A stretch of DNA of 64,000 nucleotides from Hyphomicrobiales bacterium (GTDB lineage: Bacteria > Pseudomonadota > Alphaproteobacteria > Rhizobiales > Beijerinckiaceae), in the NCBI GenBank assembly GCA_027484655.1, contig JAIXSM010000027.1:62001-126000 (forward strand). Reading direction: 5' to 3'. A program made the translations under genes and the position numbers. Positions 48,884 through 60,565 of this stretch are shown here, piece by piece. Each line of letters begins with the position of its first letter. Positions within the stretch are counted from its first letter, which is position 1. The notes beneath the pieces were generated by a model. That model had not been told where the DNA came from. It was given only the letters and a program-made list of their open reading frames with translations, and searched no databases.

Positions 48884-50064
48884 TGTCGGTCGCCATCGAT
48901 GCCGCGCGCCCGCGCCGCCGCCTCCAGAAACCCGCTCGTTGTCGCCAAAAGCTCTGGCACGTCGAGCAAAAACGCGTCGTGACCCTTGTCTGTGTCAATT
49001 TCGACAAAGCTGACAGACGCGCCGCTGGCGTTGAGCGCATGGACGATCGAGCGCGATTCCGCGGTCGGAAACAGCCAGTCCGAGCTGAACGACACCAGGC
49101 AGAATCGGGAGCGCGACTTCTGAAAAGCTTTAGCCAGCACGCCGCCGTAGTCCTCGGCGAGGTCGAAGTAGTCCATAGCGCGTGTGACGTAGAGATAGGA
49201 GTTGGCGTCAAAGCGCTCTACGAACGTCGAGCCTTGGTAACGCAGGTAGCTCTCGATCTGGAAATCAGCGTCGAAGGAGAAAGTCGGAGCAGACCTGCCT
49301 TGAAGCTTGCGGCCGAATTTCCGGTGCAGGGAGTCGTCCGACATGTAGGTGATGTGCGCAGCCATGCGCGCCACGGCGAGCCCCTTCTCGGGCTTCGAAC
49401 CGTGGTCATAGTAGCGGCCGCCGAGCCAGTTGGGGTCCGCCATGATGGCCTGACGTCCGACTTCGTGGAAGGCGATGTTCTGGGAGGAGTGTCGCGGCGC
49501 CGTGGCGATCGGAATGGCGGCGTATACGCGGTCTGGGTAGCTCGCCGCCCACTGCAGCACCTGCATGCCGCCCATGGAGCCGCCGACCACGCAGAATAAC
49601 TGTTCTATGCCGAGGTGATCGATGAGCATGGCTTGCGCGCGCACCATGTCCCGGATCGTCACGACAGGCATATCCAGCCCGTACGGTCGCCCCGTCGCCG
49701 GGTTTGTGGACGCTGGCCCGGTCGTACCCATACAACCGCCCAAAACGTTGGAGCAGATCACGAAGTATCGATCGGTATCGATAGGGCGACCGGGGCCCAC
49801 CATGGTGGACCACCAACCTGCCTTTCCGGTCACAGGATGCACGTTCGCCACGTGCTGGTCGCCGGTCAGGGCGTGGCACACCAGGATTGCGTTGGACCGG
49901 TTCCGGTTCAGGGCGCCGTATGTCTGGTAGGCGATGGTGAGCGGGCCAAAAGCCGCTCCACAGTCCATGGCGAGCGCGTTCGACGCTTCAAGGCGCACCA
50001 CCTGGCTGTGGGGCTGATCCGCCTCGCCAGACACCTCTATCCGGGGCGGTGTGACGGCTGACAC
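48880..50064 (-). CDS. metX: Homoserine O-acyltransferase MetX
   Basis: MetX acylates homoserine, opening methionine synthesis. The 394-residue alpha/beta-hydrolase has the nucleophile elbow GGSMGG and the C-terminal catalytic Asp and His (DKGHDAFLL). Whether acetyl- or succinyl-CoA is used cannot be told. The start is GTG 50064. It is coupled to metW and diverges from hisC. Confidence 0.95.
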   Translation of the reverse strand: MSAVTPPRIEVSGEADQPHSQVVRLEASNALAMDCGAAFGPLTIAYQTYGALNRNRSNAILVCHALTGDQHVANVHPVTGKAGWWSTMVGPGRPIDTDRYFVICSNVLGGCMGTTGPASTNPATGRPYGLDMPVVTIRDMVRAQAMLIDHLGIEQLFCVVGGSMGGMQVLQWAASYPDRVYAAIPIATAPRHSSQNIAFHEVGRQAIMADPNWLGGRYYDHGSKPEKGLAVARMAAHITYMSDDSLHRKFGRKLQGRSAPTFSFDADFQIESYLRYQGSTFVERFDANSYLYVTRAMDYFDLAEDYGGVLAKAFQKSRSRFCLVSFSSDWLFPTAESRSIVHALNASGASVSFVEIDTDKGHDAFLLDVPELLATTSGFLEAAARARGIDGDRQ

Positions 50065-50080
50065 CTGACTGTCTCACATT

Positions 50081-50096
50081 GTTCGATTTGCCGAAC
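50081..50096. repeat. Inverted repeat in the metX leader
   Basis: GTTCG-ATTTGC-CGAAC forms a 5-bp inverted repeat 17 nt upstream of the metX start. It may be an operator or a leader hairpin. Confidence 0.4.
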
Positions 50097-50107
50097 GTTC
50101 CGTGCGT

Positions 50108-50137
50108 TTCATAGGTGCGCGCCAGACCTGGTGTCAA
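50108..50137 (-). promoter_or_regulatory. Candidate metX promoter
   Basis: TTGACA (50137-50132), a perfect -35, is followed after 18 nt by TATGAA (50113-50108). It would place transcription start about 40 nt upstream of metX. Confidence 0.6.
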
Positions 50138-50250
50138 GAACACCCCGGGTGAGCGTGTCGCCCTGGGCGGACCGCACTTGCCCTGCCCCCCTTTATTGGT
50201 ATGACAACGACCACAGGGAAGGCCCTGCTTCATTTGAGTCCGGAGAGCGC

Positions 50251-51378
50251 ATGTCCACCTCATCTGTGCGGCCAACGCCGCGCCCGGGTATCCTGGATAT
50301 CGAGGCGTACGTTCCAGGCAAAAGCTCGGCCAAGGGCGGGGCGAAGGTCTACAAGCTCTCTTCCAATGAGACGCCGCTCGGCGCTCCGCAGTCAGCCGTC
50401 GCGGCGTACCGAGCCGCAGCAGACAAACTCGATCTGTACCCGGATGGATCCGCCCGCGTGCTGAGGGAGGCGATCGCGTCCAGATTTGGGCTGGATGCGG
50501 AACGCATCATCTGCGGCAACGGTTCGGATGATCTCCTGCATCTTCTCGCAGCGGCTTATGTGGGTCCGGGCGACGAGGGGATCATGACGATCCACGGTTT
50601 CGCCATCTACAAGATTGCCATCCTCGCAGCCGGCGGCACGCCGGTCATTGCGCCGGAGAAGGATCTGACCACCTGCGTCGATGCGATCCTTGAGCGGGTC
50701 AGCACGCGCACAAAGGTTGTGTTTATCGCAAACCCGAACAATCCTACAGGCACCTACCTGCCCTTCGAGGAGGTGCGTCGCCTCCATTCGGCTTTGCCCC
50801 GGAACGTGTTGCTGGTGCTTGATGGCGCCTATGCCGAGTATGTTCGGCGCAATGACTACTCTGCCGGCATTGATCTGGTCGCCACCAGTGAGAACGTCGT
50901 GATGACGCGCACGTTCTCAAAAATCTACGGCCTTGCGGCGCTGCGCATCGGCTGGGCGTACGGGCCCGCTCACGTCTGCGACGCCCTCAATCGTATTCGC
51001 GGGCCGTTCAACGTCAGCGGCCCGGCGCTGGCGGCCGGGACGGCGGCCATTCTCGATCCGCTCCATGTGGAGGCGTCAGTCGATCACAACGATCGCTGGC
51101 TTGACTGGCTGACAAGCGAGATCCGGGGGCTCGGGCTGGCGGTGACGCCGAGCGTGGCGAACTTTGTCCTTGTTCATTTCCCTGGCGACGGTCCAGGCGA
51201 TGATCGTGGCGGCGCGACCGCCGCAGAGGAGTTCCTGGCCGAGCGCGGGGTGATTGTGCGCAGGGTCGCCTCCTACAACTTGCCCAACGCCTTGCGCATC
51301 ACCATTGGCTCCGAGGAGGCCAATCACGCGGTCGTCGCCGCGCTCCGCGATTTCCAGAAGGGAAGCGGCGTTGCCTGA
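50251..51378 (+). CDS. hisC: Histidinol-phosphate aminotransferase
   Basis: HisC is a PLP aminotransferase of histidine synthesis, and in several alphaproteobacteria it also serves in aromatic amino acid synthesis. The 375-residue protein has the Schiff-base Lys K224 in [15 protein letters not shown] and the NPNNPTGTY block. ATG 50251 has GGAG upstream. It sits with tyrC rather than the other his genes, supporting a dual role. Confidence 0.93.
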   Translation: MSTSSVRPTPRPGILDIEAYVPGKSSAKGGAKVYKLSSNETPLGAPQSAVAAYRAAADKLDLYPDGSARVLREAIASRFGLDAERIICGNGSDDLLHLLAAAYVGPGDEGIMTIHGFAIYKIAILAAGGTPVIAPEKDLTTCVDAILERVSTRTKVVFIANPNNPTGTYLPFEEVRRLHSALPRNVLLVLDGAYAEYVRRNDYSAGIDLVATSENVVMTRTFSKIYGLAALRIGWAYGPAHVCDALNRIRGPFNVSGPALAAGTAAILDPLHVEASVDHNDRWLDWLTSEIRGLGLAVTPSVANFVLVHFPGDGPGDDRGGATAAEEFLAERGVIVRRVASYNLPNALRITIGSEEANHAVVAALRDFQKGSGVA

Positions 51379-52324
51379 CAACGACTTCGGCCCAATCGCC
51401 GAGCCCATTTTCAACAAGGTCGCGATCATTGGCCTCGGTCTGATCGGCTCGTCTCTGGCGCGGGTCGTGCGGCTGCGGAATATCGCCCGATCCGTCGTGG
51501 CCGCCGACAGTTCACAGGCGGTGTGCGACCGTGTCATGGCGCTGGGTATCGCCGACGAAGCGCACACGGGCGTTGCTGACGCCGTCGTGGGCAGCGATCT
51601 TGTGATCCTGTGCGTGCCGGTCGGGGCGTTTCGAGACGTGGGCGCTCAGATGAGTTCGCACCTCGTGCCCGGAGCGATCGTGTCCGATGTGGGCTCCGTC
51701 AAATCCGCGGTCGTCGACGCCCTCAGCGCGTTCATTCCAGAGGGCGTGCATCTTGTGCCGGCGCACCCTGTCGCCGGAACCGAGTATTCTGGCCCTGATG
51801 CGGGCTTTTCCACCCTGTTCCGCAACCGGTGGTGCATCATCACCCCCTCTGAGTCCACTTGTGGCGAGGCGGTCGATAAAATCCAGGCGTTCTGGGCCGC
51901 GTGTGGAGCAAACGTCGAACGCATGACGCCGGCGCATCATGATCTGGTGCTGGCGATCACCAGCCATGTTCCGCATCTGATCGCCTACAATATCGTCGGC
52001 ACTGCAGCCGATCTCGAGGAAGTGACCCAGTCCGAAGTGATCAAGTTCTCTGCCGGTGGTTTCCGTGACTTCACGAGAATAGCCGCTTCAGATCCCACCA
52101 TGTGGCGCGATATCTTCCTCGCCAACAAGGGCGCGGTGCTGGAAATGCTCGGGCGGTTCAATGAGGATCTCGCCGCGCTTCAGAGGATGATTCGTTGGGG
52201 TGACGGGCAGGGCCTGTTCGAGCTGTTCACCCGCACGCGGGCCATTCGCCGCAGTATCATTGAGCAGGGGCAGGAGACCCCCGTGCCGGACTTCGGTCGC
52301 GGCGGTCCCGATCAGTTCAAGTGA
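51371..52324 (+). CDS. tyrC: Prephenate/arogenate (cyclohexadienyl) dehydrogenase
   Basis: The enzyme oxidatively decarboxylates prephenate or arogenate towards tyrosine. The 317-residue protein has the NAD fold [16 protein letters not shown] and the catalytic-site block [13 protein letters not shown]; whether prephenate or arogenate is preferred is not known. TTG 51371 overlaps hisC by 8 nt and has GGGAAG upstream. Confidence 0.93.
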   Translation: MPDNDFGPIAEPIFNKVAIIGLGLIGSSLARVVRLRNIARSVVAADSSQAVCDRVMALGIADEAHTGVADAVVGSDLVILCVPVGAFRDVGAQMSSHLVPGAIVSDVGSVKSAVVDALSAFIPEGVHLVPAHPVAGTEYSGPDAGFSTLFRNRWCIITPSESTCGEAVDKIQAFWAACGANVERMTPAHHDLVLAITSHVPHLIAYNIVGTAADLEEVTQSEVIKFSAGGFRDFTRIAASDPTMWRDIFLANKGAVLEMLGRFNEDLAALQRMIRWGDGQGLFELFTRTRAIRRSIIEQGQETPVPDFGRGGPDQFK

Positions 52325-52938
52325 CCGCCGGCTTGCCCGAGACGACCGCCCTGCCGCCGGGGGCGGCGCACTCGGGAGCGGCGGACTCGGGAGCGGAAGG
52401 CGCCCGCCTATCCTGCGCGTGGGTCTTCGCCTACGGATCCCTGTTGTGGAACCCTGGCTTCACGTTTCGTGAGCGCCAGCGCGCTATCGTGCGCGGATAT
52501 CACCGCTCTTTATGCATTTTCTCCCATGTCCACCGCGGCACGGCCGAAGTTCCCGGCCTTGTCCTCGGACTGGACCGAGGCGGATCATGCGTCGGCGCCG
52601 CCTACAGGGTGGATGAACGGCAGTGGCCAGAGACGCTGTCGTACTTGCGAGCCCGTGAACAGGTGACTCCTATCTACAAGGAAGCCAGCCTCAGCATCCG
52701 AACGGAGGATGGGCGCAACGTCAGTGCGATCGCGTATGTCGCCGATCGAGCGCATCACCAATACGCGGGACGACTTGCCTACGAAGACCTGGAACGGCTC
52801 GTCCGCCAGGGGGCAGGCGTATCGGGCCGGAATGTGGATTACGTCCTCAACACGCACGAGCACCTGGTGCAGATGGGCATCCGTGACCCGAGCCTTGCCT
52901 ACCTTGCCGCCCGCCTGAAGGCGCCCGAAGCCCCTTAG
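52321..52938 (+). CDS. ChaC-type gamma-glutamylcyclotransferase
   Basis: A 205-residue protein of the ChaC family, which releases 5-oxoproline from glutathione (or other gamma-glutamyl peptides). The substrate loop YGSLLWNPGF at about 38-47 and the acidic catalytic segment (RAREQV) are present. GTG 52321 overlaps the tyrC stop (GTGA). The first 30 residues are alanine/glycine-rich and not conserved, so the true start may be later. Confidence 0.9.
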   Translation: MTAGLPETTALPPGAAHSGAADSGAEGARLSCAWVFAYGSLLWNPGFTFRERQRAIVRGYHRSLCIFSHVHRGTAEVPGLVLGLDRGGSCVGAAYRVDERQWPETLSYLRAREQVTPIYKEASLSIRTEDGRNVSAIAYVADRAHHQYAGRLAYEDLERLVRQGAGVSGRNVDYVLNTHEHLVQMGIRDPSLAYLAARLKAPEAP

Positions 52939-53041
52939 GGCATTTTCCGTCCAAGTGGATGCCGGTTGGACGTAATAAAATGCGTAAAAACAACAAGCTA
53001 GAGCGGACGACCTGATGCAATCAGGTCGGTTTCCGCTCTAA
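52939..53041. repeat. Double-hairpin palindromic intergenic element
   Basis: About 100 bp between convergent chaC and plsC. Hairpin one: GCATTTT/AAAATGC (52940-52946, 52977-52983) with inner GTCCAA/TTGGAC. Hairpin two: TAGAGCGGA/TCCGCTCTA (52999-53007, 53032-53040) with inner GACCTGAT/ATCAGGTC. It resembles from memory the abundant CATTTTCC...GAGCG palindromic repeats of Hyphomicrobiales genomes. The far end overlaps the plsC stop codon. No recognised coding content. Confidence 0.75.
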
Positions 53042-53760
53042 TCGACCCGGGCGGTCGCTGCGAGCTGGTTGCTCCGCGTTTCGATGACATCCTGCAGCCT
53101 TGAGGCGAACTCCTTTTTCGACAGCCCGGGTGGAATGGGGTCGAGGTACTCGATCACGACAAGTCCCGGGCGTTTCAGGAAGCTTCGGCGCGGCCAGCAA
53201 ACCCCTGTATTCAGCGCCACGGGCAGACACGTCGCCCCCGTGGCGTCGTAAATGTGCGCGACTCCCATCTTGTAGCTTGGGGGCGCTCCCACAGCCCGTC
53301 GTGTTCCCTCCGGGAAGATGAAGACGCTTCTCCCTTCTGCGAACAACGTTTTCGCCCGCTCCACCACCTGGCCGAGCGCAGCGCGCCCGCTCGTGCGATC
53401 AATGGCGATCTGTTCAGCGCGCCGCAGGTACCACCCGAACAACGGAAGGCGCAGAAGTTCGCGCTTCAGGATGAACGAGAAATCCGGGAAGTGCTGCAAG
53501 AGCGCGAATGTTTCCAGCGCCGACTGGTGCTTCGCCGCCAGCAGCACGGGCCCGGGCGGAATTCGCTCGACCCCTCGGAACTCCACCCTTGCGCCGCAGA
53601 TCTTTTCGAGCAGCCAGAGAGAGGTCCGGCTCCACGTTCTCGCTAGTCTGAAAACGCCCATTCGCCCGGCCGCGAGGACCGGGAGCCCCGCGAGCAGAAA
53701 GACCGCTGTCGTGGTGAAGAACGCCGCGTTGAACAGGGTGGAGCGAAGGATCAGGATCAT
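53038..53760 (-). CDS. plsC: 1-acyl-sn-glycerol-3-phosphate acyltransferase
   Basis: PlsC makes phosphatidic acid at the inner membrane. The 240-residue protein has an N-terminal membrane segment (about 10-32), the acyltransferase motif KHQSALET with H78 and E83 (HX4E instead of HX4D) and FPEGTRR. The Glu variant occurs in related alphaproteobacterial sequences as far as I recall. It is separated from ftsX by about 40 nt. Confidence 0.93.
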   Translation of the reverse strand: MILILRSTLFNAAFFTTTAVFLLAGLPVLAAGRMGVFRLARTWSRTSLWLLEKICGARVEFRGVERIPPGPVLLAAKHQSALETFALLQHFPDFSFILKRELLRLPLFGWYLRRAEQIAIDRTSGRAALGQVVERAKTLFAEGRSVFIFPEGTRRAVGAPPSYKMGVAHIYDATGATCLPVALNTGVCWPRRSFLKRPGLVVIEYLDPIPPGLSKKEFASRLQDVIETRSNQLAATARVD

Positions 53761-53799
53761 GTGGTCTTTGCGGCCGAGGTTGGAGGCTTCAGCGTTGAT

Positions 53800-54732
53800 T
53801 TATCGGAGTTGCCTGAGGTGACGATACACTACGGAGCGCGAGATCAATCCCGTCAGCAGAGCCATCATGACCACGATAGCGCCAACAACGGCGTACCCGC
53901 TCAGGCCGAGACTGAAATCCCCGAACAGGGAGTAAGCTTGGTCTTTTGTCAGCGCAGTTGACCCAAACATCATCAACGATCCTGCGGCGAAGAAAGTTAG
54001 CAGCGCGAACGTTCCGCCAATAACCGCTCCGCGGAATCCCAGATGAAGGAAACGCCGCTGGAACTCATTTGCGATGAAGTCATCGCTTGCGCCAACAAAA
54101 TGCAGCACGTCGATAATCTCCCGGCTGCTCGCCATGGCGCCGCGGGTTGCAAAGACGACCGCAAGGCCCATGGCTGACAAAACGAGTGCAAGAATAATGA
54201 GCGCCAGCACCACCAACCCGTCCGCCATGGCCCGTATGGTCCGGGCCCATGTCCTGTGATCATCAACGATAGCCCCTGCGGACGCCCCCGTCGCGGCTTG
54301 GCGGATCTCCGCGACCTGCGCCGATCCGCGGTCCGTCAGGCGCACAATCACAAGCACAGGGATGGGCAGGTCGGCCAGATCGAGCCCGGATCCGAGCCAC
54401 GGGTCCAGCAGCGCCGCCGACTCTTTTCGCGTCAACACCTGTACCTGGGCTACGCCGGGAACTTTCTCGACTACGCGCCTCAGGTTTCGCGCCTCGGCCT
54501 CCGCGTCCCGCCCGGGGAAAGGTTTCACCTGAATAGTGATCTCACGGGTGGCGGTGGACGCCCATTCGATAGACGCTTCCCGCACGAGGACAGCGCCGCC
54601 GCCGGTCAGGACCGCCAGAAACGTCATGATCGCGACGACAGTCGCAAGCGCCCGCGCCGCGATCGAGCCTGCTGGCACGAGTTCGATGGACGTGCGCAGC
54701 GGGAGTAACTTTCTCGCGTGATCGAGGACCAT
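53800..54732 (-). CDS. ftsX: Cell division protein FtsX
   Basis: FtsX is the membrane partner of FtsE, linking the divisome to peptidoglycan hydrolase activation. The 310-residue protein has an N-terminal membrane segment, a periplasmic loop (about 60-180) and three C-terminal helices typical of the FtsX permease fold. ATG 54732 is 14 nt downstream of ftsE. Confidence 0.93.
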   Translation of the reverse strand: MVLDHARKLLPLRTSIELVPAGSIAARALATVVAIMTFLAVLTGGGAVLVREASIEWASTATREITIQVKPFPGRDAEAEARNLRRVVEKVPGVAQVQVLTRKESAALLDPWLGSGLDLADLPIPVLVIVRLTDRGSAQVAEIRQAATGASAGAIVDDHRTWARTIRAMADGLVVLALIILALVLSAMGLAVVFATRGAMASSREIIDVLHFVGASDDFIANEFQRRFLHLGFRGAVIGGTFALLTFFAAGSLMMFGSTALTKDQAYSLFGDFSLGLSGYAVVGAIVVMMALLTGLISRSVVYRHLRQLR

Positions 54733-54745
54733 ACCTTACCCGCCC

Positions 54746-55408
54746 CTAATCATAGACGTGCAGGCGTCGGTCACCGAGCACGAGCCGTCGCGCGCCCTCG
54801 ACCTGATCCATGAGTGCGAGGTCGTGGGTGGCGATCACGACCGAAGTTCCGGACTTGTTGAGTTCGATGAACAGGCGCAGCAGCCTGCGGGCGAGGCTCG
54901 GGTCCACGTTGCCGGTAGGCTCGTCGGCCAGCAGCAGTTCGGGCTTTACGATCAGCGCGCGGGCAATCGCGGCTCTCTGTTTCTCGCCGCCGGACAGCAC
55001 GAAGGGATGCGCATTCATCTTTTCGCCAAGGCCCACCCAGCGAAGCAGTTCGACGACCTCTGTGCGGAATGAAGCCTCCTCCTTGCCTTGTACGAGCAGC
55101 GGAAGGGCGATGTTCTCATAGGTTGTCAGATGATCCAGTAGCCGGAAGTCCTGAAAGACCACGCCGATCCGCCGACGGATGGCAGTCACCTCCGATTTTC
55201 GCAAAGATGAGGTTTCCTTGTCGAAAAGCGTGATGAGGCCGCGCGAAGGCCGCAAAGCCAGCAAGATCAACCGCAGGAGTGTTGTTTTTCCCGCCCCTGA
55301 AGGGCCTGTAAGAAACTGGAACGAGTTTTGTTCGATCGTAAAACTGAGATCGGAGAGAACTTCCTCTCCGCTGCCGTATCGAAGCCCGACATTCTCGAAC
55401 CGAACCAA
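54746..55408 (-). CDS. ftsE: Cell division ATP-binding protein FtsE
   Basis: FtsE is the ABC ATPase of FtsEX. The 220-residue protein shows Walker A GPSGAGKT (35-42), signature LSGGEKQRAAIARAL, Walker B LLLADEPTG and H-loop ATHD. TTG 55408 has GAGG upstream and is the only start before the conserved VRFENVGLRY segment. ftsX follows. Confidence 0.96.
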   Translation of the reverse strand: MVRFENVGLRYGSGEEVLSDLSFTIEQNSFQFLTGPSGAGKTTLLRLILLALRPSRGLITLFDKETSSLRKSEVTAIRRRIGVVFQDFRLLDHLTTYENIALPLLVQGKEEASFRTEVVELLRWVGLGEKMNAHPFVLSGGEKQRAAIARALIVKPELLLADEPTGNVDPSLARRLLRLFIELNKSGTSVVIATHDLALMDQVEGARRLVLGDRRLHVYD

Positions 55409-55529
55409 GCAAACCTCGCCCCGCCACCTTCAGGCCCCATAGCAGATTTCGCCCATCGGGTCGATTGAGAGGAGAGTGGGCCAGGCTGCGTGGCTCTCGC
55501 AGGCCGCCGGGCCCTTGTCCCTCTTGATC

Positions 55530-58181
<2,652 letters not shown>

Positions 58182-58208
58182 GTCATTCTCCATTCCATCC
58201 GCTCATGT

Positions 58209-58236
58209 CCCGATAGGCGACGAGAGCAATTGCAAC
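58209..58236 (-). promoter_or_regulatory. Possible heat-shock promoter of clpB
   Basis: GTTG (58236-58233) and CCTATCGGG (58217-58209), 15 nt apart, roughly fit the alphaproteobacterial sigma-32 pattern CTTG-N15/17-CYTATNT, with mismatches. ClpB is usually under sigma-32. Confidence 0.35.
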
Positions 58237-58313
58237 GCTTCGGCCCCTGTCGGGCGCCGGTGAGACGCATGTAAGCACTGAAAAGCAAGACCGGAAGGGC
58301 CACCCTGGCGGCG

Positions 58314-58345
58314 GCAAAAAGAAAGGGCCGGCTTTGACCGGCCCT
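58314..58345 (-). terminator. Intrinsic terminator after the DUF4167 gene
   Basis: On the minus strand AGGGCCGG and CCGGCCCT pair around a 6-nt loop and are followed by TTCTTTTT. It lies 7 nt after the stop codon. Confidence 0.88.
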
Positions 58346-58351
58346 CACGCA

Positions 58352-59233
58352 TCAATCAGCGAGCGGAAGCTCTCCCGCCGCGGGTTGGCTCTCTCCCTCG
58401 CCGGGGCGCCTCCTGCGGCGGCGGCTGCGAAGATGGAAGCTGGCCGCGTCGTGATCGGCGTCTGCGCCGATCGCAGGCTCAACGGCAGGCGATGCGGGCC
58501 CTTCCACCGGCGTCGGCGCCGGTCGGGGAGCTCCTCCTGTGATGAAGGCGGGAAGCCCCGGGGCGGGCTCGTCGGTCGGCGCCTGCATGGGGCGGGGCTC
58601 GAAACGGGGCTGGGGCTGCTCCCCAATGGGGGGTCTGTTATCCGGGCCCCGGCGGCGCTGGTTGTTGCGATCCTGGAACTGACGCGGACCACGGTCCTGC
58701 GGGCCGCGCTCCTGAGACCCGCGTTCCTGAGGACCACGGTCCTGCGGGCCGCGTTCCCCGCGCTCATGATGCGGGCGTTCCGCGCCACGCTCGAGGTACG
58801 GTTGCGGTCCGACGCCATAGGCGACAGGAGCCGGCTGTTGTTGAGGAAAGGGCTGCTGCGGCGGCTGTGGCATCCGCTCCTGGGGCGATGCGAACCGATC
58901 CGGGACGCCCCCGAAGTCATCGTCGTCATCGCCGTCGTCAGGCTCAGACTCCGTCGACGGCCGCATATAGCCCTGCTGGGCCTGTTGCTGGGCCTGCTGA
59001 GCGGCTGCGATCAGGCGGAAGTAGTGCTCTGCATGTTGCAGATAACTTTCGGCCATGACGGGATCGCCAGACGAGTGGGCGTCACGCGCGAGCTGGAGAT
59101 ACTTCTCGGCGACGTGGTGCGCTGTGCCGCGAATCTTTACGTCTGGGCCATTCGATTCGTAGGTCCGGCTGAGCGGATTTGGGCCTTTGCGGTTGTTGCG
59201 ACCGCGCATGCGCTTGTTTTGACCTGGTCTCAT
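58352..59233 (-). CDS. DUF4167 protein with Arg/Gln-rich repeats
   Basis: A 293-residue protein: a basic N terminus (MRPGQNKRMRGRNNRK), a conserved DUF4167 region (about 30-85, VAEKYLQLARDAHSSGD) and a long low-complexity tail with RGPQ(D/E)-type pentapeptide repeats (about 155-190) and an RRRRRRPGEG stretch near the end. The composition suggests nucleic-acid binding, but no function is known. ATG 59233 has AAGGA upstream. Confidence 0.88.
   Translation of the reverse strand: MRPGQNKRMRGRNNRKGPNPLSRTYESNGPDVKIRGTAHHVAEKYLQLARDAHSSGDPVMAESYLQHAEHYFRLIAAAQQAQQQAQQGYMRPSTESEPDDGDDDDDFGGVPDRFASPQERMPQPPQQPFPQQQPAPVAYGVGPQPYLERGAERPHHERGERGPQDRGPQERGSQERGPQDRGPRQFQDRNNQRRRGPDNRPPIGEQPQPRFEPRPMQAPTDEPAPGLPAFITGGAPRPAPTPVEGPASPAVEPAIGADADHDAASFHLRSRRRRRRPGEGESQPAAGELPLAD
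58681..58755. repeat. Tandem 15-bp repeats in the DUF4167 gene
   Basis: Five adjacent, slightly diverged 15-bp units encode RGPQD, RGPQE, RGSQE, RGPQD and RGPRQ. Confidence 0.75.
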
Positions 59234-59556
59234 CTAAGATCCTTGGATGGAGCGAGGCGACGCAAAACCGTCGAACCAGACAGATCAAGCCGTGACGTTT
59301 GTCGTCTCACGGCTCAGCCCACCGATGGCGATGCCCCAGGCGCTCCGGCCTACGTCAATCCAACACCGCAGCCAAAGCTGTGGCACTCAAGTCCACGCCC
59401 TTTTTGGCGTTGAGGTGCATGGATCTGGAGAGGTGCGTCCGCCCGGCGCTGATCTTTGCGGTAGCAGCATGCAGGGCGATTCTTGTAACTAACCTAATCC
59501 CTTTCGAGCGCCTCGCCAAGGGGTGATGAGAAAAATCATCGGATCACGCCTCCAAA
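59234..59556. other. 323-bp spacer between prmC and DUF4167
   Basis: No convincing ORF. It must hold the prmC 3' end and the DUF4167 promoter. A bulged hairpin with CCGT/ACGG and GACG/CGTC arms lies at 59290-59312; no T-run follows. Confidence 0.4.
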
Positions 59557-60426
59557 CTACCCGCAGTGGGCGATCACCACGCGGTCGAGGGCGCTGAAGT
59601 CTTTGACGACCGATATGTTTTTAAGGCCAGCGGCGGCGAGAACGCCCGTTACGGCAGGCCCCTGCGTCGCGCCGATCTCGAAGGCGGCGAGCCCAGACGA
59701 CTTGAGCCAAACAGGAATAAGGCGCGCCAGAGAGCGGTACGCGTCAAGCCCGTCTTGCCCTCCGTCAAGGGCGAGATGGGGGTCATGCAGCCGAACTTCC
59801 GGGTCAAGGCCGTCGATCTCTTCGCTGGCGATGTACGGCGGGTTCGAAACAACCACGTCGAAAATCTCGCCGACGACGCTGTCCCACCGTTGCAAGCGCA
59901 CGTCCGCCCGCTCCCGCAAACCGAGGCTGTCCAGGTTCGCAGCGGCCAGAGCAACGGCCTCCGGGGAGATATCGACCGCCAGACCTGTGGCTTCCGGCAG
60001 TTCCGTGAGCAAGGCCGCAAGCAAGGCCCCCGATCCTGCCCCGGCGTCAAGGATGCGCAGCGGCTGGCTGCGCGCCCCTTGCCCCAAGTGCTTGAGGCAG
60101 GCTTCGACAAGAACTTCAGAGTCCGGGCGGGGGTCGAGAACGCCCGGGGCGACCGTCAGTTCAAAGGACCAGAACCCGCGCTTTCCAAGGATCCGCGTGA
60201 CTGGCTCACGGGCCATGCGCCTGTGTCGCCATCCATCGAGGAGCTTCTGCGCTTCGGTTGAGAGCGGCGTCTCTGGCCTCAGGGTCAGATCAAGGGGTGA
60301 AACACGCCCGGCCTTGCAGACCAGGCTGCGTGCGTCCAATGCCGGATCCGGGAGGCCCACCGATGCAAACGCCCGTGTGAGGGCTTCGACCAAAAACCCT
60401 GCCGACCCCATGGGATATTGAGACAT
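59557..60426 (-). CDS. prmC: Peptide chain release factor N5-glutamine methyltransferase
   Basis: PrmC methylates the GGQ glutamine of release factors. The 289-residue protein has the SAM loop DAGAGSG (127-133) and the catalytic NPPY (195-198). ATG 60426 has GAGGA 5 nt upstream. The usual partner prfA is not immediately upstream; a small-RNA candidate is found there. Confidence 0.95.
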   Translation of the reverse strand: MSQYPMGSAGFLVEALTRAFASVGLPDPALDARSLVCKAGRVSPLDLTLRPETPLSTEAQKLLDGWRHRRMAREPVTRILGKRGFWSFELTVAPGVLDPRPDSEVLVEACLKHLGQGARSQPLRILDAGAGSGALLAALLTELPEATGLAVDISPEAVALAAANLDSLGLRERADVRLQRWDSVVGEIFDVVVSNPPYIASEEIDGLDPEVRLHDPHLALDGGQDGLDAYRSLARLIPVWLKSSGLAAFEIGATQGPAVTGVLAAAGLKNISVVKDFSALDRVVIAHCG

Positions 60427-60565
60427 CTCAGTCCTCTACAGAGTGATCCGGCCTGAATGAACCAGACTGATTGCTCCGGTTTTTCTCTTTGCTGCGCAGT
60501 GCCCGCGTTGCCTGTTTCGTTCTGGTCTGGGACGGCTGTCGCCGGGGTAGCACAGACGGCGGCGC

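Noticed and set aside
50064-50160. SAM-II riboswitch upstream of metX
   Set aside because: The leader is too short after the best promoter and lacks the pseudoknot elements that I know; only a 5-bp inverted repeat is present.
58681-58755. CRISPR-like repeats
   Set aside because: The 15-bp units are contiguous, diverged and in frame within a coding sequence, with no spacers.
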